64,000 nucleotides of DNA from Vicingaceae bacterium (GCA_028245195.1 JAOKCF010000005.1:1-64000), one strand, 5' to 3'; positions 1-10,009 are shown, numbered from the stretch's first letter. Translations and numbers: made by a program. Notes: generated by a model from the letters alone, not told the origin.

Positions 1-980
1 GAACCAATACTCGATCTAGCTCCGTAAGTGTAAGAATTTGCTTCTCTCAAGTTTAAATTCAATTTAGAAACAAATCCTCCGCCTAAAATTCCATTAGTAA
101 TATTAGCTTTTATTGCATCTTCACTACCTGGCTTTAAATCGATAATGTTCACTGCTGAAATTACCGATTGAACAGCTCCCGGCTTATTAACAAAAACAAC
201 CTGCATAGTTTTTGGGGCAACTGGCATTTCGTATTTATGGGTTGGTACTTCCCCACTCTTCCAATCACCAAAGTATTTTGTAATTAATGCTTTTGCTTCC
301 TTTACATCAATATCTCCAACAACTGCCAAGTAGGCTACATTTGGTTTCATATAAGTGTTGTACGAAGCTTTAACATCTACTAATTGAATGTTTTTAAGTG
401 TTTCCTCTGTTGTTCTCTCACCGTAAGGGTGGTCTTTCCCAAATAGAAGAACACTTTGTACATTACCAGCAATATCATCTGGATCATCTTTCTCTGTTTG
501 CTTGGCAGAAATATACTGTGTTTTCAGCTTCTCTAATTCTTCCTCTTTAAAGTCAGAATTCTTAATAACATCAGACATTATATCTAATAACTTCTCTTGA
601 TGCTTTTTGAGAGTTGAACCGAAAATAGAACCGGCAGAAGTGAAAAATCTTGCACCCATGAAGTCTACTTCAAAATTCAATTCTTCTTTTGTTCTATTCG
701 TCGTTCCTTTAGACATTAAATCACCAGCAATTTGAGATGCTCCAGCCTTATCTCCTTCTACTATTGGGTCAATATCAAACTGTAAAGAAAATGACACTTT
801 TGGTAATTTGTGATTCTCTACAACAAAAACTTTCAACCCATTCTCTAGGGTGAATGATTGTGTTTCACCTAATTCAATTTTAGGTGCGGGGCCTGGTTCG
901 GGCATTTTACTTCTGTCTACCTGCGCTTTAACTGTACTGCACAACAAAAGCATTACTATGTTGATATATATCTTTTTCAT
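1..980 (-). CDS. M16-family peptidase-like protein, non-catalytic partner (3' end outside window)
   Basis: This gene begins with ATG at 978-980 and reads open to the left edge, so about 326 residues are visible and the C-terminus is missing. The protein starts with a signal peptide (MKKIYINIVMLLLCSTVKAQ) and then shows the M16 (pitrilysin/insulinase-like) fold, including a repeat-like stretch GAVQSVISAV and a LREANSYTYGARS segment typical of the family's second domain. The zinc motif HxxEH that should lie near the N-terminus is absent: the equivalent stretch reads QIAGDLMSKGTTNRT. It is therefore probably the inactive partner of a two-subunit M16 protease. It lies 25 bases downstream of, and in the same direction as, the catalytic M16 gene at 1006-2340, which fits an operon. 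The family is clear; the physiological substrate is unknown. Confidence 0.85.
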   Translation of the reverse strand, partial: MKKIYINIVMLLLCSTVKAQVDRSKMPEPGPAPKIELGETQSFTLENGLKVFVVENHKLPKVSFSLQFDIDPIVEGDKAGASQIAGDLMSKGTTNRTKEELNFEVDFMGARFFTSAGSIFGSTLKKHQEKLLDIMSDVIKNSDFKEEELEKLKTQYISAKQTEKDDPDDIAGNVQSVLLFGKDHPYGERTTEETLKNIQLVDVKASYNTYMKPNVAYLAVVGDIDVKEAKALITKYFGDWKSGEVPTHKYEMPVAPKTMQVVFVNKPGAVQSVISAVNIIDLKPGSEDAIKANITNGILGGGFVSKLNLNLREANSYTYGARSSIG

Positions 981-1005
981 CTCTTAATTTCTTTCTATTT
1001 CTAAT

Positions 1006-2340
1006 TTAGTTTGCTTGTTGTGCCTTTGGTAAATAGTATAGTACAACTCTATTTTCATCAGTTAAATATTTCTGAGCTACTTTTCGAATGTCCTCTTTAG
1101 AAACTTTCATATATCGCTCAATCTCGGTATTCACCAAGTTTGCATCACCAAAATAGACGTGATAGTTGGCCAAGTTTTCGGCTAAACCTTGAACACTTGA
1201 GTTTCCACTAATGAAATCATTTTCAACTTGATTTTTTAATTTCTGAAATTCTAATTCTGAAATCAACTCTTTCTTTACTATTTCAGTTTCAATGTCCATT
1301 GCATCTTCCAACTCAGTTGGTGCTACACCCATGTTGGTAATTCCAAACATTAACGCCAATCCCGGATCTTCTGTCGGCAAAGGAAATGCTCCAACAAATA
1401 ATGCCTTTTGCTTCTCATCTTTAATCACCTTTTGAAAACGTGAGCTCTCGCCCTGCGATAACAATTGAGATAACATACTCATTGCATAATAATCTTCTGT
1501 TCCTTGACCAGGCATGTGATAACCCATTACAACTGCAGGTAATTGTATGTTATCGTAAATTGTATCTCTTACTTCCGCAGTTTTATTTGGCTCAACTATC
1601 GTTGGTCTTGGAATAGCTTTAGTTCCTTTAGGTATGGTACCGAAATACTCAGCAATCCATTTTTTTGCTTGCGAAATATCAATATCTCCTGCTATTGAAA
1701 GTGTTGCATTGTTAGGAGCATAGAATGTTTTATAAAAGTCCATAAATTCCGATAATTCAGCTTTGTTGATGTATTCAGGAGATCCGCCTGGTGTCCATCT
1801 GTATGGATGTTCGACAAATGCATGACCAAAGGTTTCGTTCAAGATTGTGCCGTATGGTGTGTTTTCATTTCGCTGCTTCAATTCTTCTTTTACCACACCT
1901 CTTTGAGTTTCGACACCTTCTTGATCAATTTTAGCGTGCATAAGTCTTTCAGATTCCAACCATAAAGCTAGTTTTAATTGGTTTGAAGGCAAAATTTCAA
2001 AATAATAGGTTCTATCAAAAGAAGTATTTGCATTTAATACACCACCATTACCTTGCACAATTTTAAAAAACTCACCTCTTTCAATGTTTTCTGATCCTTC
2101 GAATAACAAGTGTTCAAAAAAGTGAGCAAATCCAGTTCTGCTAGGATCCTCATTTTTAGATCCAACATGGTACAATACTGAAACAGCAACTATTGGTGTA
2201 GATTTATCTTGATGTAAGATAACATGCATTCCATTATCTAGATCATATTCAGTAAAATCAATCTTATTGGATTGAATCTGAGCACTACTAATCCCAAAGG
2301 TCAATAGCGCAACCACTGCAAGAACAATTCTTTTTTTCAT
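1006..2340 (-). CDS. M16-family zinc metallopeptidase, catalytic subunit
   Basis: This 444-residue protein has a signal peptide ending near residue 20 (FGISSAQ). It carries the inverted zinc motif HFFEH at residues 73-77, with a downstream acidic pair near residues 152-153 (KEELKQR) that can supply the third metal ligand. Length and domain layout fit one M16 subunit of the bacterial two-chain type: an N-terminal catalytic half and a C-terminal inactive half. It probably acts in the periplasm or at the outer membrane, degrading peptides. The next gene on the same strand (start at 980) is a paralogue lacking HxxEH, so the two are likely to form a heterodimer of active and inactive halves, as known for other M16B pairs. 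Start ATG is unambiguous. Confidence 0.93.
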   Translation of the reverse strand: MKKRIVLAVVALLTFGISSAQIQSNKIDFTEYDLDNGMHVILHQDKSTPIVAVSVLYHVGSKNEDPSRTGFAHFFEHLLFEGSENIERGEFFKIVQGNGGVLNANTSFDRTYYFEILPSNQLKLALWLESERLMHAKIDQEGVETQRGVVKEELKQRNENTPYGTILNETFGHAFVEHPYRWTPGGSPEYINKAELSEFMDFYKTFYAPNNATLSIAGDIDISQAKKWIAEYFGTIPKGTKAIPRPTIVEPNKTAEVRDTIYDNIQLPAVVMGYHMPGQGTEDYYAMSMLSQLLSQGESSRFQKVIKDEKQKALFVGAFPLPTEDPGLALMFGITNMGVAPTELEDAMDIETEIVKKELISELEFQKLKNQVENDFISGNSSVQGLAENLANYHVYFGDANLVNTEIERYMKVSKEDIRKVAQKYLTDENRVVLYYLPKAQQAN

Positions 2341-2490
2341 AAAATTATTTTTAGATTTTCGAAATTACGAAAAGATGCAGAATCCTTGCACGAGATATAT
2401 GTATGGTCGGTAAAATGTAATTACAAATGGAATAAACTTGGGAGAAGTTATTATTTTTTTATATCTTCATTTCTTTAAAAATTAACCTCT

Positions 2491-4284
2491 ATGAAAAATC
2501 TTATTACTTCATTTTTAGTTTTATCTTCAATTCTTTCGTTCGCTCAAGCTACGAGTGGAGGTCCAGATAGTTTTGGGTATACATATAAATCTTCAGCACA
2601 TCCAACTGGCCCAAGTTTTCAATGGTTTGATATTTCACAAACTGGCACAATTATAACGGGATTAGCGGATGATAACTTTGTTGGCCCCTATTCGATTTCA
2701 GGATTCCCATTTTATGCAGGAAATCCAACAAATTTATACATTGGCTCCAACGGTTATATTTCTTTTACTCCTGCAAATATAGCTTCAACAAATGCGCAGT
2801 TTCCAATTATTCCACAAACCACAGGAGCGAATAACTTTATAGCTCCCCTCCTTACCGATCTTTCATTTGCAGGGGCTACTAATCCTGCATCTTGTTATTT
2901 CTATAATCTAGGAGACACCATTTGTATTACTTTTGAAAAAGCTCCTTTTTGGATTAATAATACGAGTCAATTTGGAGGAGAAAACACATTCCAAATTATT
3001 TTAAACAAAAGAGACTCTTCAATCACCGTTAATTATAAGAAACAATTAGGGTTGCCCGATCCAACATATGTCAATAATTTCCTTAGCATAGGAATCGAAA
3101 ACAGCACTGGAAATGATGGATTACAATACTATAGAGGGACTACTTTTCCAACTGATAGTACAAGTATTCGATTTGAATATCCAAATATTATTCAACCCAT
3201 TACTGATATTGCTGTCGATTATATAGGAAATCCCGGAAATGGTGGTGAGTTCTTAGCAATAAATGGGAATTTTACTGCCACTGCCTCAATAAAAAACAAT
3301 GGTAATCAAGATGTTAACTCAAATATAACTATAAATACTAGAATTATTGATCCTGCCGGTCTTACAGCGTTTAGTGCAACTCAAACTATAGACTCCCTAT
3401 TACCGGGTAATGACTCAATAAAATCATTTGGAACATTTTCCCCTGCAGTTGCCGGAAAGTTTATCGTACGAACCTATGTTTCACAAGTGTTTGGCGATGC
3501 TGCTGTTACAAACGACACAAGTGAACTTTTACTAAAAGTGTTAGATACAACACAATCTCCTATAACCTTAGACTTCACAGATGGTTTGAGTGGTGCAGGT
3601 ATTGGCTGGGCTGGCGGAAATGGTGGATGTGGAGTCTACATTAAACCACCTTATTACCCTGCTAGAATTGTTGCTGCAAACTATTTCATCACAACAGCAG
3701 CAGCGACCCCTTCATCTGGATTCCATAGTATAATTTTGGATGATAATGGAAGACAAGTAGGACAAGGAACAGTTTTAGATTCCATCTTTATTGCTGCAGG
3801 TAACATCGCAATTGGAGTATACAACAGAGTTCCTTTAACTACGCCAATAGTAGTGAATAGTGGAGGTATTTATTTGTATTGGTTAATGGATGGCCCTAAT
3901 GCGAACTTAGGCAGAAGTTTTAACTCTCCTGCTTCTCGACAGACGTATGAAATTATATTCGGATCATGGTCGGAATACAGAGATAAACTGACACAGGATT
4001 TTTTAATGAATGTTGAAGTGACTCCTTTAGCAACAGGAATAGAAAATATTAACTTAAGTACAATTGGAAAGTTATATCCAAATCCTGCAAAAGAATATGT
4101 GCGAATTGAGTTAAAGCAACCAACGAATAAAATTATTGAAGTACTTGATGTGAATGGAAGAACGGTTAATGCAAAAGTGATTCGCTACACGAGCTATTTA
4201 GAAATCTTACGAAGTAATCTAAAGTCTGGAACTTATTTCTTAAGAGTTGGGAATGAAACGAAACCTTTTGTTTGGGTAGATTAA
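2491..4284 (+). CDS. Secreted protein with type IX secretion C-terminal sorting domain
   Basis: The 597-residue product has an N-terminal signal peptide (SFLVLSSILSFAQ) and a C-terminal type A sorting domain over roughly the last 80 residues. That domain is recognisable from GKLYPNPAKEYVRIEL, a central LDVNGR turn and the closing LKSGTYFLRV. This domain targets proteins to the type IX secretion system of Bacteroidota. The N-terminal third contains SNGYISFTP-type segments, as in beta-sandwich modules of secreted adhesins and enzymes. The middle part (about residues 240-350) resembles a CARDB/Ig-like domain, with alternating asides on 'IKNNGNQDVNSN'. No catalytic motif is visible, so I call it a secreted or surface protein without assigning activity. 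Its stop codon overlaps the stop of the convergent MBL gene by four bases. Confidence 0.9.
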   Translation: MKNLITSFLVLSSILSFAQATSGGPDSFGYTYKSSAHPTGPSFQWFDISQTGTIITGLADDNFVGPYSISGFPFYAGNPTNLYIGSNGYISFTPANIASTNAQFPIIPQTTGANNFIAPLLTDLSFAGATNPASCYFYNLGDTICITFEKAPFWINNTSQFGGENTFQIILNKRDSSITVNYKKQLGLPDPTYVNNFLSIGIENSTGNDGLQYYRGTTFPTDSTSIRFEYPNIIQPITDIAVDYIGNPGNGGEFLAINGNFTATASIKNNGNQDVNSNITINTRIIDPAGLTAFSATQTIDSLLPGNDSIKSFGTFSPAVAGKFIVRTYVSQVFGDAAVTNDTSELLLKVLDTTQSPITLDFTDGLSGAGIGWAGGNGGCGVYIKPPYYPARIVAANYFITTAAATPSSGFHSIILDDNGRQVGQGTVLDSIFIAAGNIAIGVYNRVPLTTPIVVNSGGIYLYWLMDGPNANLGRSFNSPASRQTYEIIFGSWSEYRDKLTQDFLMNVEVTPLATGIENINLSTIGKLYPNPAKEYVRIELKQPTNKIIEVLDVNGRTVNAKVIRYTSYLEILRSNLKSGTYFLRVGNETKPFVWVD

Positions 4285-5045
4285 ACGTGAAACGCTAAGC
4301 CATCGTAAGCAATCTTGACATTTTTGGGTAATTCCTTTTCGGTTTCGGAGTGTTTTCCCATAAGGTGACTTATGTGAGTTAAATATGCTTGTTCAGGGTT
4401 CAACTCCTCAATTAATTCTAGCGCTTCCTCTAAATTGAAATGAGAAATGTGCTTATCCTTTCGCAGTGCATTTAAAATAAGTAATTTAACACCTTTTAGT
4501 TTTAGCTTTTCAGGTTCACTTATGTAATTGGCGTCCGTTAAATAGGCAAAATCACCAATCCGAAAACATTTTACAGGTAACTTGTAGTGCATCACGTCAA
4601 TTGGCTGAAGCAAAAAGCCTCCAGCATTGAATGGTTCTTCATCTATGCTGTTTAAATGTATTTTTGGAACACCAGGATATTTATCAGCGGCAAATACATA
4701 TTCAAATTCACGCTTCAATGCGGTTTGAACTCTTTTTGTTGCAAATACTTCCATTTCTTTGCCTTCATTCATGAAGTTAAACGCTCTGACATCATCTAGC
4801 CCTGCTACGTGATCTTTATGCTCATGCGTGAAAACCACTGCATCTAGTTTCTTAACATTCGCCCGCAGCATTTGCTCCCTAAAGTCAGGTCCCGTATCGA
4901 TAACGATTGTAGAATCATCATTTTCTACCAAAATTGAACTTCTCCTGCGGTAGTCCTTCTCGTCAGTTGACTGACAAACATAACAATCACATCCAATAAC
5001 AGGAACCCCTTGCGATGTTCCGCTTCCGAGCACTGTCACCTTCAT
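4281..5045 (-). CDS. MBL-fold metal-dependent hydrolase (PhnP-like)
   Basis: This is a 254-residue metallo-beta-lactamase-fold protein. The metal motif THEHKDH is at residues 73-79, followed by the GLDD segment, and later MHYKLPV and THISH supply further histidines. The N-terminus GSGTSQGVPVIGCDC with the C-x-C-x2-C cysteine cluster is typical of the PhnP/cyclic-phosphodiesterase branch, in which cysteines bind a structural zinc. The substrate is probably a small phosphodiester, but this is inferred from the family. It lies two bases downstream of the cysteine desulfurase and belongs to the same minus-strand operon with glmM. Confidence 0.9.
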   Translation of the reverse strand: MKVTVLGSGTSQGVPVIGCDCYVCQSTDEKDYRRRSSILVENDDSTIVIDTGPDFREQMLRANVKKLDAVVFTHEHKDHVAGLDDVRAFNFMNEGKEMEVFATKRVQTALKREFEYVFAADKYPGVPKIHLNSIDEEPFNAGGFLLQPIDVMHYKLPVKCFRIGDFAYLTDANYISEPEKLKLKGVKLLILNALRKDKHISHFNLEEALELIEELNPEQAYLTHISHLMGKHSETEKELPKNVKIAYDGLAFHV

Positions 5046-5047
5046 CT

Positions 5048-6181
5048 TTAACTGGTATAAATTTTAGAAATTACCTCTACCGTTCGGTCCACATCAGCGG
5101 TAGTATTAAAACGCCCAAAGGAGAAACGAACAGAGGGTCTGTCCATGGGAGAGTTAATTCCTCTAAGTACATGAGATCCGATATTCGATCCTGAGGAGCA
5201 AGCGCTACCACCTGAAACACTAATTCCTTCAATATCTAAATGGTACAAAAACATTTCATCTACTTCAGAATTTGGGAAGCATACGCTTAGAACAGTGTAG
5301 AGTGAATCTTTTGATTCTGAATCTCCATTAAAAGATATTCCAGGAATTTCTTCTTTCAACCTTTTAATCATGTACGATTTTATATTTTGAATTTCTGATT
5401 GATGGTAATCCAGTTCTGTGTAAGCAATTTCTAAAGCTTTTGCTAATCCTACTATTCCATAAATATTTTCTGTTCCGGCTCTCATGTTGCGCTCTTGCGA
5501 ACCACCAGTTATCATAGGTTTCAACTTTACATCACTACTCATATAAAGAAACCCTATTCCCTTAGGTCCGTGAAATTTATGTGCTGCACAGGTAGCAAAA
5601 TGAATATTTAAATCCTCAAAATCAAACGGATAATGCCCCATTGTTTGAACCGTATCGGAATGAAAAAAGGCATCGTATTTTGAGCACAATTCCCCAACTT
5701 CTTTCAACGGTAACTTGGTAGCAACTTCATTGTTGGCATGCATTAAGCTTACCAATATAGACCCTCCTTGCATGAGTAACTCTTCCAAATGGTTCAAATC
5801 AACTTTACCTTTATTGCAAACGTTGATTATACTCAATTTAACACCTTTATCATCTCTAAGTTCCTCAGCAGTGTGCAGCACTGCATGATGTTCTAGCTCT
5901 GATGTAATTATATGATTAACTCCTAAGTCTTCAACGCAGCAACGTAAAATCATGTTGTCCGCTTCTGTTCCTCCAGATGTGAAGAAAAATTCAGAAGGGC
6001 TGGCATTAAAAAATGATGCAACCTTTTTTCGGGATTTCTCAATAATACTGCGAGCCACCCTGCCGTCTGAATGAATAGATGATGGATTTCCAAAATTCTC
6101 ACTTAATACCGGAATCATTGCATCAATAACTCGGGGATCAACGGGTGTTGTTGCTGCATTGTCTAAATAAATATTCTTCAT
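5048..6181 (-). CDS. Cysteine desulfurase (NifS/IscS type)
   Basis: This 377-residue PLP enzyme removes sulfur from cysteine to give alanine and a persulfide, supplying Fe-S cluster or thio-cofactor assembly. Visible hallmarks are the N-terminal YLDNAATTPVD, the PLP lysine in AAHKFHGPKG (Lys202) and the catalytic cysteine in GGSACSSG (Cys328) on a short loop, as in the IscS/NifS class I group. The length is slightly below E. coli IscS (404) and close to NifS types. It sits between glmM (11 bases upstream) and the MBL hydrolase, without isc/suf genes next to it. Whether it feeds iron-sulfur clusters or tRNA thiolation cannot be told from context. Confidence 0.93.
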   Translation of the reverse strand: MKNIYLDNAATTPVDPRVIDAMIPVLSENFGNPSSIHSDGRVARSIIEKSRKKVASFFNASPSEFFFTSGGTEADNMILRCCVEDLGVNHIITSELEHHAVLHTAEELRDDKGVKLSIINVCNKGKVDLNHLEELLMQGGSILVSLMHANNEVATKLPLKEVGELCSKYDAFFHSDTVQTMGHYPFDFEDLNIHFATCAAHKFHGPKGIGFLYMSSDVKLKPMITGGSQERNMRAGTENIYGIVGLAKALEIAYTELDYHQSEIQNIKSYMIKRLKEEIPGISFNGDSESKDSLYTVLSVCFPNSEVDEMFLYHLDIEGISVSGGSACSSGSNIGSHVLRGINSPMDRPSVRFSFGRFNTTADVDRTVEVISKIYTS

Positions 6182-6192
6182 CTATTTCAAGG

Positions 6193-7599
6193 TTAGGCTT
6201 TAATTATTTCCTTAATATCTGAAATAATTTTCATTGCAAGATGATTTGCAGTTGTTTCAGATTCGCTTTCGGAATAAATTCTAATGATAGGTTCAGTATT
6301 TGACTTTCTCAAATGAACCCACTCTTTATCAAATTCAATTTTTACTCCATCAATTGTATTTACCGTTTGTTTCTTATATTTTTCGTGTACCTTAGAAAGT
6401 ATTTCATCCACATTAATATCGGGAGTCAATTCAATTTTATTTTTTGAAATAAAATAAGAATTGTACTTTGATCGAAGTTCAGAGCAAGCTTTATTAGTTT
6501 TTCCATTAAATGTTGCCAAATGCGATAAAAACAGACCGATTCCAACCAGAGCATCTCTACCATAGTGTGAGGCGGGATAGATAACTCCTCCATTTCCTTC
6601 TCCACCAATAATTGCATTTACCTCTTTCATTTTGTCCACAACATTTACCTCCCCTACTGCTGAAGCAAAATACTCACAATTGTTACTTTCTGTAACATCA
6701 CGTAGAGCTCGAGATGATGAAAGATTGCTTACTGTTGAACCTTTTGTTTGATTCAAAACATAATCAGCAACTGCTACTAATGTGTATTCTTCGCCAAACA
6801 TTTCTCCATCTTCCGAAACCAATGCCAATCGATCAACATCAGGGTCAACGACTATTCCCAAATCTGCATTATGTTTAATTACTGCTGCTGAAATTTCAGT
6901 TAAGTTTTCAGGTAATGGTTCTGGGTTATGAGGAAAGTTGCCGTTGGGTTCACAATACAATTCAATCACTTCATTAACCCCTAAGGCCTTCAGCAATAAC
7001 GGTAGAACAATTCCTCCAGTTGAATTTACACAATCGATGACTACTTTAAAATTCTTCTTGGCTATTGCCTCCTTGTTGACAAGAGTTAAGTCCAACACTT
7101 GTTGAATGTGTTTACTGAAATACGTGTCGTTTTTAGAATATGACCCTAATTTACTTACTGATTGATATTTAATCTCCCAGCTTTCAGCAATTTCTAATAA
7201 GGTTTCTCCGTCTTCGGCTGAAATAAACTCACCCTTTTCGTTCAATAGCTTTAACGCATTCCATTCTTTTGGATTATGGCTTGCAGTTAAAATAATTCCA
7301 CCATTTGCATTTTCTAGAGGAACAGCGATTTCAACCGTTGGTGTTGTTGATAAACCTATATCCACAACATTAATTCCCAACCCATTCAACGTTCCAACTA
7401 CCAAGTGATTTAGCATTTCCCCACTAATTCTTGCGTCTCTACCAATCACAACTTTTAAAGGAGTGTTCGCCTTGTTTCTATTCTTTAACAATTGTCCATA
7501 GGCTGATGCGAACTTTACTATGTCTTCTGGCGTTAAATTTTCACCAACAACTCCCCCAATCGTACCTCTAATCCCTGATATTGATATAATTAATGTCAT
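6193..7599 (-). CDS. glmM: Phosphoglucosamine mutase / phosphohexomutase
   Basis: The 468-residue protein is an alpha-D-phosphohexomutase. The phosphoserine loop TASHNP is at residues 105-110 (Ser107). A metal-binding DPDVDR follows, then the sugar-recognition loop GGEGNGG, and a C-terminal phosphate loop KSNTEPIIR. In Bacteroidota this type acts as GlmM, converting glucosamine-6-phosphate to glucosamine-1-phosphate for UDP-GlcNAc and cell wall synthesis. A phosphomannomutase or phosphoglucomutase role cannot be excluded from sequence alone. It is the first gene of a three-gene minus-strand unit with a cysteine desulfurase and an MBL hydrolase. The upstream 196 bases are a divergent promoter region shared with the TPR gene. 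Confidence 0.88.
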   Translation of the reverse strand: MTLIISISGIRGTIGGVVGENLTPEDIVKFASAYGQLLKNRNKANTPLKVVIGRDARISGEMLNHLVVGTLNGLGINVVDIGLSTTPTVEIAVPLENANGGIILTASHNPKEWNALKLLNEKGEFISAEDGETLLEIAESWEIKYQSVSKLGSYSKNDTYFSKHIQQVLDLTLVNKEAIAKKNFKVVIDCVNSTGGIVLPLLLKALGVNEVIELYCEPNGNFPHNPEPLPENLTEISAAVIKHNADLGIVVDPDVDRLALVSEDGEMFGEEYTLVAVADYVLNQTKGSTVSNLSSSRALRDVTESNNCEYFASAVGEVNVVDKMKEVNAIIGGEGNGGVIYPASHYGRDALVGIGLFLSHLATFNGKTNKACSELRSKYNSYFISKNKIELTPDINVDEILSKVHEKYKKQTVNTIDGVKIEFDKEWVHLRKSNTEPIIRIYSESESETTANHLAMKIISDIKEIIKA

Positions 7600-7804
7600 C
7601 TATACTTTAAATTTAGTCCAAAATTAGCCATTTTGAAGCCCACAAGTGTCCATTAAATAACGAGTTGTTAAAATTTTTCAACTGTTTCTCCAAATAATTA
7701 ATGCAGTTAATCTTGTTAATTTCTTTGTGAATAATAATACTTAACCGACCTTTGCTAATCTGATATTTTTACAATCTTTGTTAAAAGACGATTAGTTGAA
7801 CGGT

Positions 7805-9220
7805 ATGGAAAATGAATATGAGTTTTCTTTTGAAGATGGAATGGATATTACTGCCACTGTGCAGCGATTCGAGTCCATGTTGAACGAAAGGACTAATCTC
7901 TTTTTCGACGTGGAAGAATTTGAGAACTTATTAGAGTTTTACAATTCTAAAAGTAATTTCAAAAAATCCTTACACGTTGCTAAAGCCGCATTAGAACAAC
8001 ATCCCGGGTCAGCGTCGCTTTTAGTTAGTGTAGCGCAATTGTATGCGAGTATTCATAAACCTCAAGAGGCATTGAAGTTCTTGCAGCAGTCTGAGGCCAT
8101 CGAGCCTTTTAATTTTGATTTGTTTTATACCAAGGCAGGTATTTTTAGTCAACTTCGGAAATCTGAAAAAGCAATAGAGAATTACAAAAAAGCGCTTAGC
8201 TTTTCTGAACGCTATGAACGTGAAGATATACTTCTTCAATTAGCGTTCGAGTATGAAAACATGGACAAGCACGATGAAGCGATAGAGTTTTTGAAAGAAA
8301 TTTTACTTGAAAATACTGAAAATGAAACCGCTTTGTACGAATTAGGATTTTGTTTTGATATTTCCGAACGCATGGAAGAGGGTAAAAACTATTTTCAAGA
8401 CTTCGTAGATAGAACTCCATATTCCTATATTGGATGGTACAATTTAGGCATTACCTATTCAAAATTAGATCTATTTGAAAAAGCAATAGATTGTTATGAC
8501 TTTGCAATAGCAATAAAAGAAGACTTCTCATCTGCCTATTTCAATAAGGCACATTGTCTAAATCAGCAAAAGAAATATGAGGAGGCATTACTTGTTTTTA
8601 ATGAAACCTTAAAATTTGATACCGAAGACGCTCTCTGCTATCATTACATGGCAGAAAGCTTTGAAAAACTTGAGGAGTATACGAAGGCCATTTCATTCTA
8701 CAAGAAGGCAATATCATTCGACGAGTATTTGGCAGATTCTTGGTATGGAATTGCAGCCTGTTATTTCGAAATGGAGAAGGAATTAGATGCGATAGCGTAC
8801 ATTGGAAAAGCAATTAAGTTAGATGAATTTAATCCTGAGTACTTCTATCTATTAGGTGAGGTTCAAACGGAACTTGGATTTCATACTGAGGCATTGAAAG
8901 CTTTTGAAACTGTTTACGACTTGGATCCAGAAAACGACTCTATTTTAATTGATTTAGCAAATACCTCCAAGGAATTAAACATTTTAGAAGAAGCAATGAA
9001 CTATTTTGTTCTAGGTGTCCAAAACCAACCTAAAAATGGCAAGCTATTGTATAATTTTGTAGCGTTTCTATTACAAAAAGGAGATTTAATAAATGCTATG
9101 TTTTATTTAGATGTAGCACTAAAAAACCACTATAAAGATAAGGATGCGCTTTTTGAAGCTTATGAAAAAGCAAAAAACCACCCTCAAGTAATTGACTTAT
9201 TAGAGTATTACAAAAAATAA
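7805..9220 (+). CDS. Tetratricopeptide repeat protein
   Basis: The protein is made almost entirely of tetratricopeptide repeats. Helical pairs with the alternating W/L-G-Y-A-F pattern recur about every 34 residues (for example ALYELGFCFD, GWYNLGITYSKL, SAYFNKAHCLNQ, DSWYGIAACYFEM). I chose ATG at 7805, giving 471 residues; a TTG three codons upstream would add only three. There is no signal peptide or transmembrane segment, so it is probably cytoplasmic and acts as a protein-protein scaffold. It is the first gene of an operon running into comA (3-base gap), rhodanese, DUF368 and aroE. Its partner is unknown. Confidence 0.9.
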   Translation: MENEYEFSFEDGMDITATVQRFESMLNERTNLFFDVEEFENLLEFYNSKSNFKKSLHVAKAALEQHPGSASLLVSVAQLYASIHKPQEALKFLQQSEAIEPFNFDLFYTKAGIFSQLRKSEKAIENYKKALSFSERYEREDILLQLAFEYENMDKHDEAIEFLKEILLENTENETALYELGFCFDISERMEEGKNYFQDFVDRTPYSYIGWYNLGITYSKLDLFEKAIDCYDFAIAIKEDFSSAYFNKAHCLNQQKKYEEALLVFNETLKFDTEDALCYHYMAESFEKLEEYTKAISFYKKAISFDEYLADSWYGIAACYFEMEKELDAIAYIGKAIKLDEFNPEYFYLLGEVQTELGFHTEALKAFETVYDLDPENDSILIDLANTSKELNILEEAMNYFVLGVQNQPKNGKLLYNFVAFLLQKGDLINAMFYLDVALKNHYKDKDALFEAYEKAKNHPQVIDLLEYYKK

Positions 9221-9223
9221 CAA

Positions 9224-10009
9224 ATGAATTTTAACCTACCACATATACCCCACAGAACGACTTCTCCAAGAGAATCGGGACTAACAATGATGATGGACAA
9301 AGGACTTAGCTGGAGACAGTCGGAGAACTTTGTTGATTGTTCTGCTCACCTGACTGACTTAGTAAAGTTGGGTTTTGGAACTTCATATGTCACAAAAGAC
9401 TTAGAACGAAAAATCGAAATATACCACAAAGCTGGGATGAAAGTGTACTTGGGTGGAACCTTTTTCGAGGCATTTATTATCAGAGGAATGTTCAATGAGT
9501 ACAGAGACTTATTGAATAAATTAAACCTTAAAACGGTAGAAGTGTCAGATGGATCCATTGAACTGGACCACGACCTTAAATGCAAATACATTCAAGAACT
9601 AAGTAAAGACTTTACTGTACTTTCTGAAGTAGGGTCTAAAGAAGAAGGGATATTAATTAGTCCAAGTAAATGGATTAACATGATGTCTTCCGAAATAGAG
9701 GCCGGCGCTTGGAAGGTCATTGCTGAAGCAAGAGAAAGTGGTAATGTTGGAATATACCGACCGAATGGAACTGCCCATGTTGCATTGGTAAATAAAATTA
9801 TCGCAAAAGTTCCATCTGAAAGTATCCTTTGGGAAGCTCCTAAGAAACCACAGCAAGTTTGGTTCATCAAACAATTTGGAACCAATGTTAATTTAGGAAA
9901 CATAGGTCACGATGAAGTGATTCCTTTAGAGACATTGAGAATTGGTTTAAGAGGAGACACATTTCATGATTTTTTACCGGAAGAGCTTGCAAAAAAAAGT
10001 TTAAAATGA
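9224..10009 (+). CDS. comA: Phosphosulfolactate synthase (ComA family)
   Basis: The 261-residue product matches the ComA family, TIM-barrel enzymes that add sulfite to phosphoenolpyruvate to form (2R)-phospho-3-sulfolactate. Recognisable features are GLTMMMDKGLS near the N-terminus, DLVKLGFGTS, the KVYLGGTFFEAF strand, the VSDGSIEL segment and the late ISPSKWI and FGTNVNLGNI stretches. It is known from coenzyme M synthesis in methanogens and sulfolactate synthesis in Bacillus spores (YitD). Bacteroidota make no coenzyme M, so sulfolactate or cysteate is the more plausible end product. The next-step phosphatase ComB is at 50536-51270. Its stop overlaps the rhodanese start (ATGA), indicating translational coupling. 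Confidence 0.88.
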   Translation: MNFNLPHIPHRTTSPRESGLTMMMDKGLSWRQSENFVDCSAHLTDLVKLGFGTSYVTKDLERKIEIYHKAGMKVYLGGTFFEAFIIRGMFNEYRDLLNKLNLKTVEVSDGSIELDHDLKCKYIQELSKDFTVLSEVGSKEEGILISPSKWINMMSSEIEAGAWKVIAEARESGNVGIYRPNGTAHVALVNKIIAKVPSESILWEAPKKPQQVWFIKQFGTNVNLGNIGHDEVIPLETLRIGLRGDTFHDFLPEELAKKSLK

